64,000 nt of DNA from JANXQG01 sp963824275 (GTDB lineage Bacteria; Planctomycetota; Planctomycetia; Pirellulales; Thermoguttaceae), in contig CAWGOT010000015.1 of the NCBI GenBank assembly GCA_963824275.1, positions 1-64,000 of the forward strand, given 5' to 3'. Under the pieces are notes generated by a model. The model had not been told where the DNA came from. It saw only the letters and a list, made by a program, of their open reading frames with translations, and did no database searches. Both the position numbers and the translations under genes were made by a program. Positions 9,806 through 20,305 of this stretch are shown here, in pieces. The stretch's first letter is position 1. The number at the start of each line of letters is the position of its first letter.

Positions 9806-11440
9806 ATGAGCCTAACAGAGTTCGAGGAAAGCAAGAACTGCAAAGCGGCGGCCGGCCAGCTTCGCGGGCCGTTCGTCGTTGCGGTTCTCGGCGCGACCGT
9901 TGTCGGCGCGGCGCTTCGGGTCGTCCTCGCGGTCCGTTTGCCGCTCTGGCTTGACGAAGGCTTTCAATGGAGGTTTGCACAACAGAGCGTCAGCCAGCTT
10001 CTGCGCGGCGGCTTGGACAATCCGCTCTCCCTGCTGCTGACAAAAGCCACCGTCTACATGCTTGGACAGAATCTCCTTGCCTTTCGGCTGCATTCGCTGT
10101 TGTTCGGGATCCTCGCAATACCGGCGGCGGCCTGGCTGGCCCGCCGCCTTGCCTCGCCCCTGGCGGGCGTCCTCTGCGCGTGGTGGACCGCCGTCGATCC
10201 GCTCTTGGTTTGGAACGATTCGCTGGCACGGATGTACGGGCTGTGGGGGTTTCTCCTCCTGCTTATCGCCTGCTGGGTGACGCGAATCTGCGGGCAGTTC
10301 CGTTCCGCGGGGAAGGCCGGGACCCGCGACTGGCTGTTCCTGGGAATCCTGCTCGCCTTGGCGCTGATGGACCCACCCTCTGAGCTCAACCGTTTGGGTT
10401 GCGGTGGGCCTCGCGGTGCTGGGCAACGAGGCCCTGGAGGGGCTGCACGACGCATCCTGGTCCAGAACATTTCATGCAGCCAAGGGCCTGGCGTTGGCCT
10501 ACGGAATTGCGGTCGCGCTCTCGGCTCCACGCCTCTACTCTATGCTCCGCGATCTGAAACACATGCTGAGCGCGACGACCTACCGCAACGAGGGCCCCGA
10601 CCCAAGTCTCATGAACATCGGGCTGCCGATTGCGTTCAGGGAATTCGCCTGGACGGGCGCGTATCCGCTGCTGCTGGCGCTGGGCCTGGCGGGCTTGATC
10701 GTGCTCTGCCGCAGGGAAGCCAAGCCGGCCCGCTATTTGCTCATCGTCGGGCGCTGGCAATCTTGGCAGACCAGAAACTCGTGGCGACCCATTTTGCGGC
10801 GGGACGCTACCTCTACCCCCTCTTCATCCCCGTTTATCTCGGTATCTCCGTTTTGGCGGTCGCGATCAGCAGACGACTGGGGCAGGTCACCGGATGGTTG
10901 CGGGGCCTGCCGGCTGCGCTTCTTTTCTTCGCAATGGCCTTGCGCATCGTCCAGCTCTCGCAGTTTCTCCGTGAACAAGACCGGCCCGATAATCTCCGGT
11001 ATGAGGGCACCCGCCTGCTGCAATATGTCGGGCGTTCCTCCGCCCCCGAGGACGTGCTGGTGACGATCCCGCCGCACATTGAGAACATCGCCAGCTTCTA
11101 CCGCCTGCCGCCGCAACGCCTGGACGGTCGAATGGGACGGGGCCCCAAAGCCGGACAGCAACGTCTATCGACTGGAAGATGTCCCGGCCGCATCCGGCCG
11201 CAACGTTTGGATCGTGATCGAATCGAACTACCAAGACGACTTCTGGCTGCCCACAACCGAAAAACAAATCAGCGGCGTCCTGTCCCGCGCGTGGGACATC
11301 CGATTTCACCGCAAACGGTCGAATCGCTGGCGGCAATGAATGTCATTCGAATTCGGGACGGAAAAGTCTGCGCGGCAAAATCGTCCGAGGTCCTGATTCA
11401 GCGCCCGCCTCCGTCATTGAAACTGGTTCTTTCCCCCTGA
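9806..11440 (+). CDS. PMT/ArnT-like GT-C glycosyltransferase, frameshifted
   Basis: The N-terminal part contains VRLPLWLDEGFQWRFAQQS, where the WLDE motif in the first extracytoplasmic loop is the catalytic hallmark of PMT_2-type enzymes that use polyprenyl-phosphate sugars. DNPLSLLLTKATVYMLGQNL and AVDPLLVWNDSLARMYGLWG follow, the latter the usual SEARMY-like segment. Breaks lie near 10375, 10750 and 11120. The tail contains RYLYPLFIPVYLGI and a soluble end. Such enzymes act on the periplasmic face. The neighbouring polyprenyl-phosphate-sugar synthase at 13079 fits as donor supplier. Confidence 0.65.
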   Translation: MSLTEFEESKNCKAAAGQLRGPFVVAVLGATVVGAALRVVLAVRLPLWLDEGFQWRFAQQSVSQLLRGGLDNPLSLLLTKATVYMLGQNLLAFRLHSLLFGILAIPAAAWLARRLASPLAGVLCAWWTAVDPLLVWNDSLARMYGLWGFLLLLIACWVTRICGQFRSAGKAGTRDWLFLGILLALALMDPPSELNRLGCGGPRGAGQRGPGGAARRILVQNISCSQGPGVGLRNCGRALGSTPLLYAPRSETHAERDDLPQRGPRPKSHEHRAADCVQGIRLDGRVSAAAGAGPGGLDRALPQGSQAGPLFAHRRALAILADQKLVATHFAAGRYLYPLFIPVYLGISVLAVAISRRLGQVTGWLRGLPAALLFFAMALRIVQLSQFLREQDRPDNLRYEGTRLLQYVGRSSAPEDVLVTIPPHIENIASFYRLPPQRLDGRMGRGPKAGQQRLSTGRCPGRIRPQRLDRDRIELPRRLLAAHNRKTNQRRPVPRVGHPISPQTVESLAAMNVIRIRDGKVCAAKSSEVLIQRPPPSLKLVLSP

Positions 11441-11469
11441 ACAGCCCCGATTACCCACCGTACGCTATC

Positions 11470-13037
11470 ATGTCCGTCGCACAAAACGTGATTCGGGAAA
11501 CCGGGGAGGAGCAAGGCAGAGGCCCAAGCGAAAGCGGGCGTCTCGGTTGGACCGGCTTTTCGCCGGTTTGGCTGCTCGTATTCGCGGTCCTCCTGGGCGC
11601 GTTTCTCCGTATCTGGGTCGCGACCGGTCGGCCAGTGGATGTCGATGAAGCGGTCGCCATGAACTTGGCGTCACAGACGACGTTTGGCGACCTCATGTTA
11701 TGGAGGCACGAGGAACACAACCAACCACCCTTTAGCTACATCCTGCTCAAACTTTCCCTTCTGGTGTCGGGTGACAAAAGCCTCCTGGCCGCGCGGCTCT
11801 TGCCCCTCCTGGCGGGCGTCTTCTGCATTCCTGCCGCATATTACCTGGGTTGCCGGGTGCAATCGCGGTGGCTTGGCGGATGCGCCGCCTTGCTTGCGGC
11901 CTGCGACCCGGTGCTAGTCAGTGAAAGTGCGGAAGCTCGAATGTTTTCGCTGCTTTGCTTAGGTACGCTCTTGGCATTGATCTTAATCATCCGACTCATC
12001 CAGACGGGCTTCCGCAGCAAAACGCTCTGCCTTGCGCTGGCGCCCTCCTTGGAATATCGTTGTTCAATAACCAACTCGCCCTGGCGAGTTCGGCGGCGGT
12101 ATTCGCCACATGCGTGGGCGAGATAATTCGGATTACACTGCGTCCGGGCACGAAAAGCGAAAAGCGGGCAATCTATGGCGGATGCGCTTTGATCCTGTTA
12201 ACGGCCATGATTTTCGGAGCCGAGGGCATTTACGACGTTCTCACCAGGAGGATTCTACAGACCTACGGGGAAGCACCGCCTGGTGTAGTTATCATCGGCA
12301 ACCAAATATTTCGGAATTTCTCCGGCTTTTTCCCCGTGCCCGTTGTGTGGCGGCTGCTGGTAGCCGCCGCCTTTCTTGGAACCCTGTGGTTGCTGTGGAA
12401 GAAGCCTGCCACGGCAGTACCGTTGGGAGCGCTGGCGCTCTCGTCGCTGGTTCTGGCACTCTTGCTGCGGCAGCGCCATCCCTATTTTTCCGCAAAGTAC
12501 CTGATCCCCATGGCGCCTACGGTTTGGCTCGGCATCGCTGCCTGGCCCACGCTCATCCGCCGGCGTTTTCCTCACTTCGTGGCAATCGGCGTTTTCCTCG
12601 TTCTGGTTGCTAATAATACAGCCAACTGCCTAAGTTCAACAAGTAGTTGCCACGCTTACTTCGACTTTTTTACCTGCGAACAGTTGAACAAGATCCGCAG
12701 CCAAGTCCGTAGCGAGGATAAGTTGGTTTATTACCCCGATTATGCCGCCTGCGTCGGACGATTCTATGGGATCCCAGCGACGCAGGAGATTAGTCGGGAG
12801 GAAGTGCTGACTTCAAACATGAGCCAGGGCGATCGGCAGCGTGTAACTTGGTTTATCGCCGGACATGTTACAAATTCGAAAAATCTGGAAGAGGCCAAAG
12901 CACTTCTCCAGCTTGTCGCTGCGCGGTATGGCCTGAAAAGCGACCCGGCCAACGTCGAGACACATTTCGGCGTGAACCGTTTTACGGCCGTACGTATAAG
13001 CCCCGACGGCCTGAGCTACATTTCAGCAGGGCTCTAG
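11470..13037 (+). CDS. PMT/ArnT-like GT-C glycosyltransferase, one frameshift
   Basis: This is a second member of the same architecture. It has TGRPVDVDEAVAMNLASQT (acidic DE in the first loop), HNQPPFSYILLKLSLLV, and ACDPVLVSESAEARMFSLL, the conserved SEARMF segment. One break near 12040 joins two long frames. The second frame holds five to six further membrane helices, RHPYFSAKYLIPMAPTVWLG and a soluble C-terminus. It is about 520 residues in total, usual for the family. It probably transfers a sugar from a polyprenyl phosphate outside the cytoplasmic membrane. Confidence 0.7.
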
Positions 13038-13078
13038 CTACGCACTCGGCGAGCTCATGAACCATCCAGGATTGACCA

Positions 13079-13950
13079 ATGCTTGACACAACTCCCTGCC
13101 CGTCCGAACGCGCTCGACGTTCGATAAGCCTGTTCTTTCCCGTCTACAAGGACGAGAGGACGGTGCGCCGAGTTGCACTCAAATCGCTTGAGGTCCTCTC
13201 GGCGACCTGCCTTGAGTATGAAGTCCTGATCATCGACGACGGGTCGCCGGACCGGGCCGGTGAAATCGCCGACGAGCTGGGCGCGAGTTTCCGGATAAGA
13301 TCCGGGTGATCCATCACCCGCGGAACCTCGGCTACGGCGCCGCCGTGCGGACCGGGCTCTCGGAGGTCCGCCACGACTGGGTATGCTTCACTGACGGCGA
13401 CGACGAGTACAACGTCTTCGATCTGTACAAGATGCTGCCGTTGATGGATTTTTACGACCTGATTATCACCTTCCGCTATGTCAAGGCCTACTCCGGTAAG
13501 CGGCAGTTGATTTCCTGGGTCTACAACTGCCTCCTGCGGTTCTTGTTCAGGACGCGCTATCGCGACATCAGCACCGGCTTTCGCGTTATGCGCCGTTCGC
13601 TGGTCTCGCAGCTCGAACTCAAATCGAACAGCACGTTCATCGGCGCCGAGCTTGCGATCAAGACCATGCTCAGCGGCTATCGCGTGGGCGAAGTGGGAAT
13701 CCAGACCTTCCCCCGCGAGTTCGGAAAGGGTTCCTCGACAACGATCAGGAGCATCCTCGACACAGTCGTCGACCTGAGAAAAACGTACAAGGAGATCTTT
13801 TCCCGCGACTACAAGCTTCCACACAGCCGTAAAGCCCGGGAACCGTATGCTGCGGGCACGGCGAGCGAGGCGCAAGAGGACCCGAACCCGCCCCGTAACC
13901 AAGCGCTTGTCGCTGCCCGGATCACTGAGCAGATCCCAACGGAAAAATGA
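13079..13950 (+). CDS. Polyprenyl-phosphate sugar synthase-like GT2 (DPM1/GtrB type), one frameshift
   Basis: The gene reads SISLFFPVYKDERTVRRVAL, VLIIDDGSPDRAGEIADEL, then after a break near 13300 HHPRNLGYGAAVRTGLSEVR and VCFTDGDDEYNVFDL. This pattern (DDGSxD, NxGxGxAxxxG, DxDxQ-like) is typical of dolichol- or undecaprenyl-phosphate-mannose/glucose synthases. A later stretch, STGFRVMRRSLV, also fits. It should load a sugar onto a polyprenyl phosphate in the cytoplasm and so supply the GT-C enzymes encoded just upstream. The 3' end overlaps the next gene by four bases. Confidence 0.75.
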
Positions 13951-14698
13951 TAACAACGACCGCGCTAACGTACCTGCGGCAGTTTCCCATCCCTTGGGCC
14001 CTGAGAATACTCACTGCAAAAGTCTTCCAACGACTCCTTGATCCTTACTGCGTTCCGAGTTACGGTCAGACAGGGGAAGACAGAATCATCATGGCGCTGC
14101 TGGCAAACGCACCAGAGGGACTCTATGTTAATGTCGGTTGCAATCATCCCAGAGGCATGCTCGAACACCTTCGCGCTCTATAAACTCGGTTGGCGGGGGG
14201 TTACCATCGACGCCAACGAGGAGTTGGTCCGCAAGCATTCGGCCCTACGTCCGCGCGATACGGCGATTTGCACCGTGGTATCAGACAAAGAGGAGCCCGC
14301 CGTGTTCTATGATTGCCAAGATAACTGCGTCTCCTCGCTCTCACGAGGCCATGCAGCCAGATGGACAAAGAGCGCGGTGACTGAGCGAAAGGTCATGACC
14401 GCTACGCTCAGCCAAATCTTAAGGAGCACAGGAACACCGGGCTGCTTTGATCTCCTCTGCGTCAACGTCGAGGGCCACGATTATGAAGTCCTCGCTTCGT
14501 TGGACCTGGACAACTTCAGGCCGAGATTGATCGTCGTCGAGATGCACGGGTTTGACCTCCGCGCCGGAGCGGGACAGGATCTACAAGCACTTGACGGCGC
14601 ATGAGTACGACCTGGTTGCCTACGCCGTTATGAACGGGTATTTCTCGGATTCGAGACCGCCTTCCCCGACGCACGAACCGGCGCACGGTGGCCACTAG
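13947..14698 (+). CDS. FkbM-family methyltransferase, frameshifted
   Basis: The start overlaps the previous stop. The N-terminal part reads SYGQTGEDRIIMALLANAPE and GLYVNVGCNHP, the SAM-binding strand. After a break near 14155 come FALYKLGWRGVTIDANEELV (acidic end of the second strand), CVSSLSRGHA and FDLLCVNVEGHDYEVLASLD, the VxVEGxxxxVL motif that identifies the FkbM family. A second break near 14575 leads into IYKHLTAHEYDLVAYAVMNG and the stop at 14698. FkbM enzymes O-methylate sugars or small molecules, so a glycan hydroxyl is the likely target. Confidence 0.7.
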
Positions 14699-14704
14699 CG
14701 AATT

Positions 14705-15719
14705 ATGGCAAGAGTATTCCTGACCGGCGCTATTCAGAACGTAGACTCGGACTACAATTCGCGTTCGTTCAATGCGCAGAAGGACTTGACGCGACTCGTG
14801 CGGGCGGCCCAAACCTGCGCCTTCCGCGAACACACCCTTGCAACCGACGCGTGCGACGCCGACCTGATCATCTTCGTGGGATCGGCGAGAACCTACCATG
14901 AAGATGTCCGGCGAAGCGCCGTTTTGCGGGCCTTCCGCGACAAATGTTTCATGTTCGACGCGGCCGATAAGGTGATCCCTTTTCTTCCTGGCGTTTACGC
15001 CAGCATCGAGAAGCGATGGCACTGGCCGGGGTGGACGCGATCAGGCTTTTACCTGAACGTCATTGACAATGAGTCGATTGGTTTCAGGACGCCTCCTGCG
15101 GGCGCTTCGCTCCTCTTCTCCTTCGTCGGCTCGGCCGGGACGGCCGCCGTCCGGCGCCGGATCATGCGACTGGACCATCCGAACTGTCACCTCGCCGACA
15201 TGCAAAACCAGGGAGCGGTATACAACCATCAGATGCCGGAACGCGTGCGCCTATACGCCGAACGTCATGGAGAAGAGCAAATTCGTTCTCTGCCCGCGCG
15301 GCGTTGGCGCGTCCAGTTGGAGACTGTTCGAAACAATGAAGATGGGGCGGGCAGCGGTTATTATCTCGGACCAGTGGGTGCCTCCGGTTGGGCCGGATTG
15401 GGCGGCCTTCACGATTCGCGTGCCCGAGAAGGAAGTGGCGGGCATACCGCACCTGCTGGCGGCCCGGGCGCACGAAGCGGAGCGGATGGGGGCCATCGCG
15501 CGGGAGCAGTGGGAGCAGTGGTTCTCCGAAAAATCGTGCTTCCACCGCATCGCAACCTGGTGCTGCGAACTCAAGGCCCGCCGCAGGCTTCCCATGGGCG
15601 TGCTTCGCTGGCTTCCCTACGCGCAGTTGCTGCGGCCGGGCCATCTCCGATGCTGGGGGGGACAAACCGCAAGGGCCCTCCTTCGAAGCGCGAGGAAAGT
15701 TGAAAGTGTACCGAAGTAG
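14705..15719 (+). CDS. Exostosin-family (GT47-like) glycosyltransferase, one frameshift
   Basis: The protein starts MARVFLTGAIQNVDSDYNSR. One break near 15255 joins the N-terminal half, which has LLFSFVGSAGTAAVRRRIM, to the C-terminal half, which has NVMEKSKFVLCPRGVGASSW, RLFETMKMGRAAVIISDQWV and PPVGPDWAAFTIRVPEKEV. The last three stretches are the diagnostic C-terminal block of bacterial exostosin-domain proteins, where the glutamate in RLFE contacts the donor. About 335 residues is a normal size. The 3' end overlaps the next gene start by 14 bases. Confidence 0.75.
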
Positions 15720-17259
15720 TTCAAAGCTATTGATTGTCGCGCTGATGCTCGGTTTGCTTGCGGCCTATCTGGCGGTCATGCTTCTTGAGGGCCGTTTTGT
15801 CGTCGCGGACGAGATCTTTTTCAAGGCGGCAGGGGCCCAGTGGGCGGAAACCGGGAGCTTTGCCGCTACGGAATTCACCGGTTTTCTCGGGACCGATCCG
15901 CCGGTCGAGAGAATTTACGCGCTCTACCCGCCCGTCTACCCGTTTCTGTTCGGGGTCTTGGCGCGCATGGCGGGATTCAGTTGGCGGTGTTGTGTCTTTT
16001 ACGATGCGCTGATCCACGTGGTCCTTGCAGTCGCGGTGCTTTGGTACGCGACGCAGTTGGATAGCCGCTTCCGAGGATTTGCGGGCGTCCTGCTCCTGGC
16101 GCTGGTCCTTCCTTTAGGCACGCCAGGCCGACCGGACGAGTTGGCAATGATCTTTGGAACTTTGGGCGTTTGCTTCCTGGCATGGCGCGGCGAGGGCATG
16201 CTGCCGGCGGCTATCTGTGGGACCGCGGTCGGCCTCGCCGCCGGGACGAGCCTCGGCGCCGGCGCCGTGTTCGGCCTCCTTGCGCTGGCGAGAATCCTGT
16301 GTCAGGGCGAGCCGTGGCAGCGAGGAGCGGTCAGATGTGCCCTATTGTTCGGCGTCTCCGTAATGACCATGTGTGTTGTATGGCTGCCTATCCTGGCCGC
16401 CGAGCCATCGGTGTTGCGCCAGTTTCTCGCGCATGTCGTTTACGTCCGACGGCTGCAGCAGACGCTGCCGGAGTCCTGGCGCTTTATGTGGAGGCTCGGG
16501 CATTTCGACGTGCTCATCCCAACCCTCGCGGCCGCGGCGACCGGCTTGCTAGCGTTGGCCTTCCAGAGCAGCCGGGGGACGCTAAGGCACTGGTGCGTCC
16601 CCTGGCTCGGCCCTGTCCTGGCACTCGCCTTCATATTCATCGCGCTGCCGCGAGAATACTCGTATCTGTGGTTCGTCGAACCCGCGCTGATCGTGGCCTC
16701 GATGATCTCATTGGGCCGGTTGTGGACCTCGCGGCCGGCCGCCTCCGCTGTCAGCGCATTCGTGTTGCTCGCCGCGATTATCGTCGGCTGGACCCCCTTC
16801 GCGATGGAGCGTATGAAATTCCTCCAGTTGCCGGAAGATCAAGCGTTCGCGGTCAACCAGGCGAAACTGCGGGCGTTGATTCCTCAGGGAAGCGCGGTTC
16901 TCGCGAACCCGGACGCATGGTTGATGCTTCGAGGGCATTGCCGGGTTTATTCCACATGGGTTGGCAGCCCGGATCCAGGCGCCGTTCAGTTCCTCGTCTT
17001 GTCCGGAAACGGGTCGGGCGTTCCCGGTCGGCCGCTGCGAGACGGTTGTTGCCGAATCGAGGAGACAAAATCGACGTTCGCGACGGTGTACGATAATCTT
17101 CCTCGCAACCCCGTCTACCTAGGCCCCTTCAGAGTAACAAACTCGGCGTACGGGTTCGGCCAGATGGTTCGGGAAAATGTCTCCGCGTTTCCGCATGGTT
17201 CGGACGCGGCTCCTACGGAAGACGGAAGAGCGCACTCTGCTTCGCGCGGCTTGGAATGA
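15706..17259 (+). CDS. Polytopic membrane protein, GT-C-like
   Basis: I chose GTG 15706 because GAGGAAAG precedes it at proper spacing; it overlaps the exostosin gene. The protein is intact, about 517 residues, with around ten hydrophobic helices. An early loop reads VVADEIFFKAAGAQWAETGS (acidic DE, as in GT-C catalytic loops), followed by IYALYPPVYPFLFGVLARMA. A soluble tail of about 120 residues follows the last helix. I do not recognise a named family. By topology and neighbours it is probably another polyprenyl-phosphate-dependent glycosyltransferase or a glycan-export membrane protein. Confidence 0.6.
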   Translation: MYRSSSKLLIVALMLGLLAAYLAVMLLEGRFVVADEIFFKAAGAQWAETGSFAATEFTGFLGTDPPVERIYALYPPVYPFLFGVLARMAGFSWRCCVFYDALIHVVLAVAVLWYATQLDSRFRGFAGVLLLALVLPLGTPGRPDELAMIFGTLGVCFLAWRGEGMLPAAICGTAVGLAAGTSLGAGAVFGLLALARILCQGEPWQRGAVRCALLFGVSVMTMCVVWLPILAAEPSVLRQFLAHVVYVRRLQQTLPESWRFMWRLGHFDVLIPTLAAAATGLLALAFQSSRGTLRHWCVPWLGPVLALAFIFIALPREYSYLWFVEPALIVASMISLGRLWTSRPAASAVSAFVLLAAIIVGWTPFAMERMKFLQLPEDQAFAVNQAKLRALIPQGSAVLANPDAWLMLRGHCRVYSTWVGSPDPGAVQFLVLSGNGSGVPGRPLRDGCCRIEETKSTFATVYDNLPRNPVYLGPFRVTNSAYGFGQMVRENVSAFPHGSDAAPTEDGRAHSASRGLE

Positions 17260-17271
17260 CACGATTCACGC

Positions 17272-17325
17272 AAAACCGAAGCGTAAGCGAGGAAACGACT
17301 TGCTTTCGTCGCTTCGGGTTAGTGT
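17272..17325. repeat. REP-like hairpin with GAAGCGTAAGCGAGG core
   Basis: An imperfect inverted repeat has arms around 17274-17283 and 17310-17320; the left side contains GAAGCGTAAGCGAGG and the right side reads TCGCTTCGGGTTAG. As I recall, this sequence type is common between genes in planctomycetes. It lies 35 bases before the truncated carbamoyltransferase start. Confidence 0.6.
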
Positions 17326-17359
17326 CACGCTCCGCCGCGCTTCACTCATGGAAACTTGT

Positions 17360-17530
17360 ATGAACATCCTTGGAATCGGCTATAGGATGCACGAGTCGTC
17401 GGCCTGCCTGGTCCGCGACGGCGAACTGATTTTTGCCTCCGCCGAAGAGCGAATCAGTCGCAAGAAACAGGACGCCTCGTTCCCCGTACAGGCAATCGGC
17501 GAATTGAAGGGTACCTATTGTAGAAACTGA
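17360..17530 (+). pseudogene. Truncated carbamoyltransferase N-terminus (duplicate of 20306)
   Basis: The first 46 codons match the carbamoyltransferase at 20306 almost base for base over about 140 bp (MNILGIGY, HESSACLVRDGELIFASAEE, RISRKKQD). After PVQAI the sequence changes to unrelated codons and stops at 17530. Only the first strands of the Kae1-like fold remain and the histidine motif is missing, so it cannot be active. It is most likely left by a duplication or insertion that placed the acyltransferase between the two copies. Confidence 0.8.
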
Positions 17531-17533
17531 ATA

Positions 17534-18768
17534 ATGGACCACCAAAGCATCGCACCCTATTTCCTGTTGATGCTGCTCTATTTCGGCGTTGCGATGCTTT
17601 TCTTGCGGGGCGACGGCTTTTATGCGCGGATGCTCTCGCCCGGCGTGCAGGGCCGCTACGAGAGCCTCGACGGCTTGCGCGGCTTTCTCGCGATGGGCGT
17701 CTTCTTTCATCACGCCGTTATCATGCACGCTTGGTACGTTTCTGGAGTATGGTCGGCGCCCAAGGGCTTTTATGGCTATCTCGGCCCCGACAGTGTCCGG
17801 TTCTTCTTCATGATTACGGGGTTCCTGTTCTGGACGAAGGCAATCCATAACGGTGCCAGGATCGACGCGCTCAAGCTCTGGAGGAACCGGCTGTTGCGCA
17901 TCGCACCCATGTGCCTGTTCTCGATTCTCGTCATGTCGCTGCTTGCTGCGGTTCAATCGCGTTTTCAATTGCTGGTGCCGGTCGGCAGGCTGATCGAGGG
18001 CGCGCTAGCTTGTTTGACGTTGGGCGCGGTAACACCGACCATCAATGGCATCGTCCTCAACGTCTATAATGCCAGCGTATTCTGGACGCTTCGCTATGAA
18101 TGGTCTTTCTATCTGGCGATTCCACTACTTGCCTGGTTTGCGACGCCAAAGAGGCTCGCCTGGTTTTGCCTCGCGTCGATTCCGATCGGAGTAATCGCGG
18201 CCCCATATTCTTCTTCGGTTATAAATCTCGACACCGGAATTCTCCTCCGCTTTCTGATGGGCATGGTCACAGCGCAGTTAGTCGCGTCGCGTTCACTGGA
18301 GCGATACTTCCATTCGGCGTTGTGGCCGCTGGTGGCAATTGCTCTCTGGCCCCGGTAAGACCGTATAGTTGGATGCCGTCCCGCCATACGCTGCTGATGT
18401 TCGTCGTTTTCACAGCAATCGCTTACGATTCACGCCTGTTCGCCTTCTTGCGCTGGCGACCGGCGAAGTTCCTTGGGACGATCAGCTACAGCATCTACCT
18501 GATGCACGCCATCGTTCTCTTCGTCGTGTTCCGGGTCGTCAATCGATTGGCCCCGGTTGCGGAAATCACGCCCCGGGCCTTTTGGAGCATTACCTGTTTC
18601 AGCGGATTGATGACGCTACTTTGTTCCGCTGCTACGTACCGCTTCGTCGAACACCCCTTCCTGAGCACCAAGCGGTCCGTTTCCCGCACCGCCGAGGACG
18701 CCTTACCAGCGCGACGCGCGATCACTGGTGCGGAGCGGACCCCCGTCGTTGGTGCCGGCACGCCATGA
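17534..18768 (+). CDS. Acyltransferase family 3 (membrane O-acyltransferase), one frameshift
   Basis: An N-terminal membrane anchor precedes GRYESLDGLRGFLAMGVFFH and HHAVIMH, the RxxxxDxLRGxxxxxVxxxH signature with its catalytic His. VRFFFMITGFLFW, LWRNRLLRIAPM (the basic loop) and VFWTLRYEWSFYLAIPLL follow. A break near 18355 joins the last third, where FLGTISYSIYLMHAIVLFVV is the typical C-terminal helix. It lies between the truncated and full carbamoyltransferase copies and just before the insertion sequence. It probably acylates a sugar of the glycan made here. Confidence 0.8.
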
Positions 18769-18825
18769 ATTGCAGTTGCTTAGCAACTGGAAAACAATAA
18801 AAGTCCGGTTTGTGTGATTCTGGGG

Positions 18826-18853
18826 TAGTCACGTTATGTGAAAGGAGTATAAT
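18826..18853 (+). promoter_or_regulatory. Candidate promoter of the IS transposase
   Basis: A perfect TATAAT lies at 18848-18853, with a weak TAGTCA (four of six consensus bases) 16 bp upstream at 18826-18831. It is about 37 bases before the transposase ATG at 18890, inside the left end of the element. Confidence 0.4.
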
Positions 18854-18889
18854 CGAGGGGTACTAAATTTGCAACCATGTACGCCAAGG

Positions 18890-20146
18890 ATGGCGGTTAT
18901 GTCGAGAACGGATCTTCAGGGTTGTATTTGTGCTCATTGTGTCGTCGATGACGACGTGCGAGCTACGCATGGCCGGTGGATCGAAATGATGTCCCTTTTC
19001 AACGAGCGGCAGGCGCGGCTTTACGCTGCCGAGAAAGCCATGGCTTTGGGACATGGCGGTATTACTCTTGTGTCGGAAGTACTGGGGCTGTCGGAACGCA
19101 CGATTCGGCGCGGGATTGAGGAGTTGGAGGCGGGAGATCTGGGTGAGATGCCGGAAAGAGCCCGCCGTCCTGGCGCTGGACGGAAAGCGAGCGAAGAAGT
19201 CGATCCGTCCCTCGTGGATGACCTGGAATTGCTGATGGGAGAAACTACGGCAGGAGATCCCATGCGACTGCTGAAGTGGACCACGAAATCGCTTCGATCG
19301 ATTGCCAAGGAATTGACTCAGCGCGGACACACGGTCAGTCATCCCACGGTACATCGCTTGCTGCGAGAGTTGGATTATTCTCTGTGGGGCAACAAGCGGT
19401 CGATCGAGGGCAAGCAACATCCGCAACGCGATGCTCAATTTCGCTACCTGTACCAGCAGGTGAAACGCTGTATGCGTGCAAAAATCCCCGTAATTTCCGT
19501 GGATACCAAGAAGAAGGAACTGGTGGGGGCGTTCCACAACAAGGGGCGTCGCTGGGGAAAAAAGCAGCATGTGGTCAGCGCCTACGACTTTCCGTCCCTG
19601 GCTGAGGGGCGGGCGTATCCCTATGGCCTTTACGATGAAACCCAGAATGAAGGCTTTGTGAATGTGGGAATTAGTCACGACACTGCCGAGTTTGCCTCGG
19701 AGAGCATCGATCGTTGGTGGCGGATGCTGGGGCGCCGTCACTACTCGAACGCTACCAAACTCCTGATCACCGCCGACGGTGGCGGTAGCAACGGAAGTCG
19801 GAACCGCCTGTGGAAATACTGTATCCAGCAATTTGCTGATCGCCACGGTTTGGCGGTGACAGTTTGTCACTTTCCCCCCGGAACCAGCAAGTGGAATAAG
19901 ATAGAACATCGGCTGTTTTCCCAGATCAGTGTCACTTGGCGAGGTGAACCGTTGGTAAGTTATGAAACGATCATCAACTTCATCAGTTCTACCACTACCA
20001 AGACCGGTCTGAAAGTGAAAGCGAAACTGGACACCCACGAATATGAAACGGGCAAGAAGATTACCGACGAACAGATGCAAACGGTAAGAGTTAGGCATCA
20101 CGATATTCACCCGCAGTGGAACTATACGATTCAGGGTGAAACCTAA
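18890..20146 (+). CDS. ISAzo13-family transposase
   Basis: The 418-residue protein is intact. An N-terminal helix-turn-helix (LGLSERTIRRGIEELEAGDL) is followed by SHPTVHRLLRELDYSLWGNK. The catalytic core has VISVDTKKKELVGAF, LLITADGGGSNGSRNRLWK and HFPPGTSKWNKIEHRLFS, which give a plausible D-D-E triad at roughly residues 205, 296 and 339. These blocks match ISAzo13 transposases closely. ATG 18890 is chosen; TTG 18869 and ATG 18899 are alternatives. It moves the element that contains it. Confidence 0.92.
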   Translation: MAVMSRTDLQGCICAHCVVDDDVRATHGRWIEMMSLFNERQARLYAAEKAMALGHGGITLVSEVLGLSERTIRRGIEELEAGDLGEMPERARRPGAGRKASEEVDPSLVDDLELLMGETTAGDPMRLLKWTTKSLRSIAKELTQRGHTVSHPTVHRLLRELDYSLWGNKRSIEGKQHPQRDAQFRYLYQQVKRCMRAKIPVISVDTKKKELVGAFHNKGRRWGKKQHVVSAYDFPSLAEGRAYPYGLYDETQNEGFVNVGISHDTAEFASESIDRWWRMLGRRHYSNATKLLITADGGGSNGSRNRLWKYCIQQFADRHGLAVTVCHFPPGTSKWNKIEHRLFSQISVTWRGEPLVSYETIINFISSTTTKTGLKVKAKLDTHEYETGKKITDEQMQTVRVRHHDIHPQWNYTIQGET

Positions 20147-20305
20147 CACACTTCATACCATCGTCTTAGAACCTAAATCGGACTTTTATTGTTTTCCAGT
20201 TGCTTAGTTGGCCGTGCTGTGGCTATAGGCGCTGTGGAAATAGAGACCGTGAGCCTACCAGACTCGCAGGAAAGCAAGAATTTCGAGAAAATTCGAGAAA
20301 GTAAA

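Larger units (their letters stand above)
18783..20203 (+). mobile_element. ISAzo13-family insertion sequence
   Basis: Perfect 25-bp inverted repeats end the element at 18783-18807 and 20179-20203. They flank one transposase gene on a 1421-bp unit. Three bases, TTA, occur immediately outside both ends (18780-18782 and 20204-20206) and are a candidate target-site duplication. The element sits between the acyltransferase and carbamoyltransferase genes without breaking either. Unbroken coding and perfect ends point to a recent, possibly active insertion. Confidence 0.9.

Noticed and set aside
18863..20149. 428-codon open frame on the - strand
   Set aside because: Shadow of the ISAzo13 transposase, which has a complete catalytic core on the + strand.
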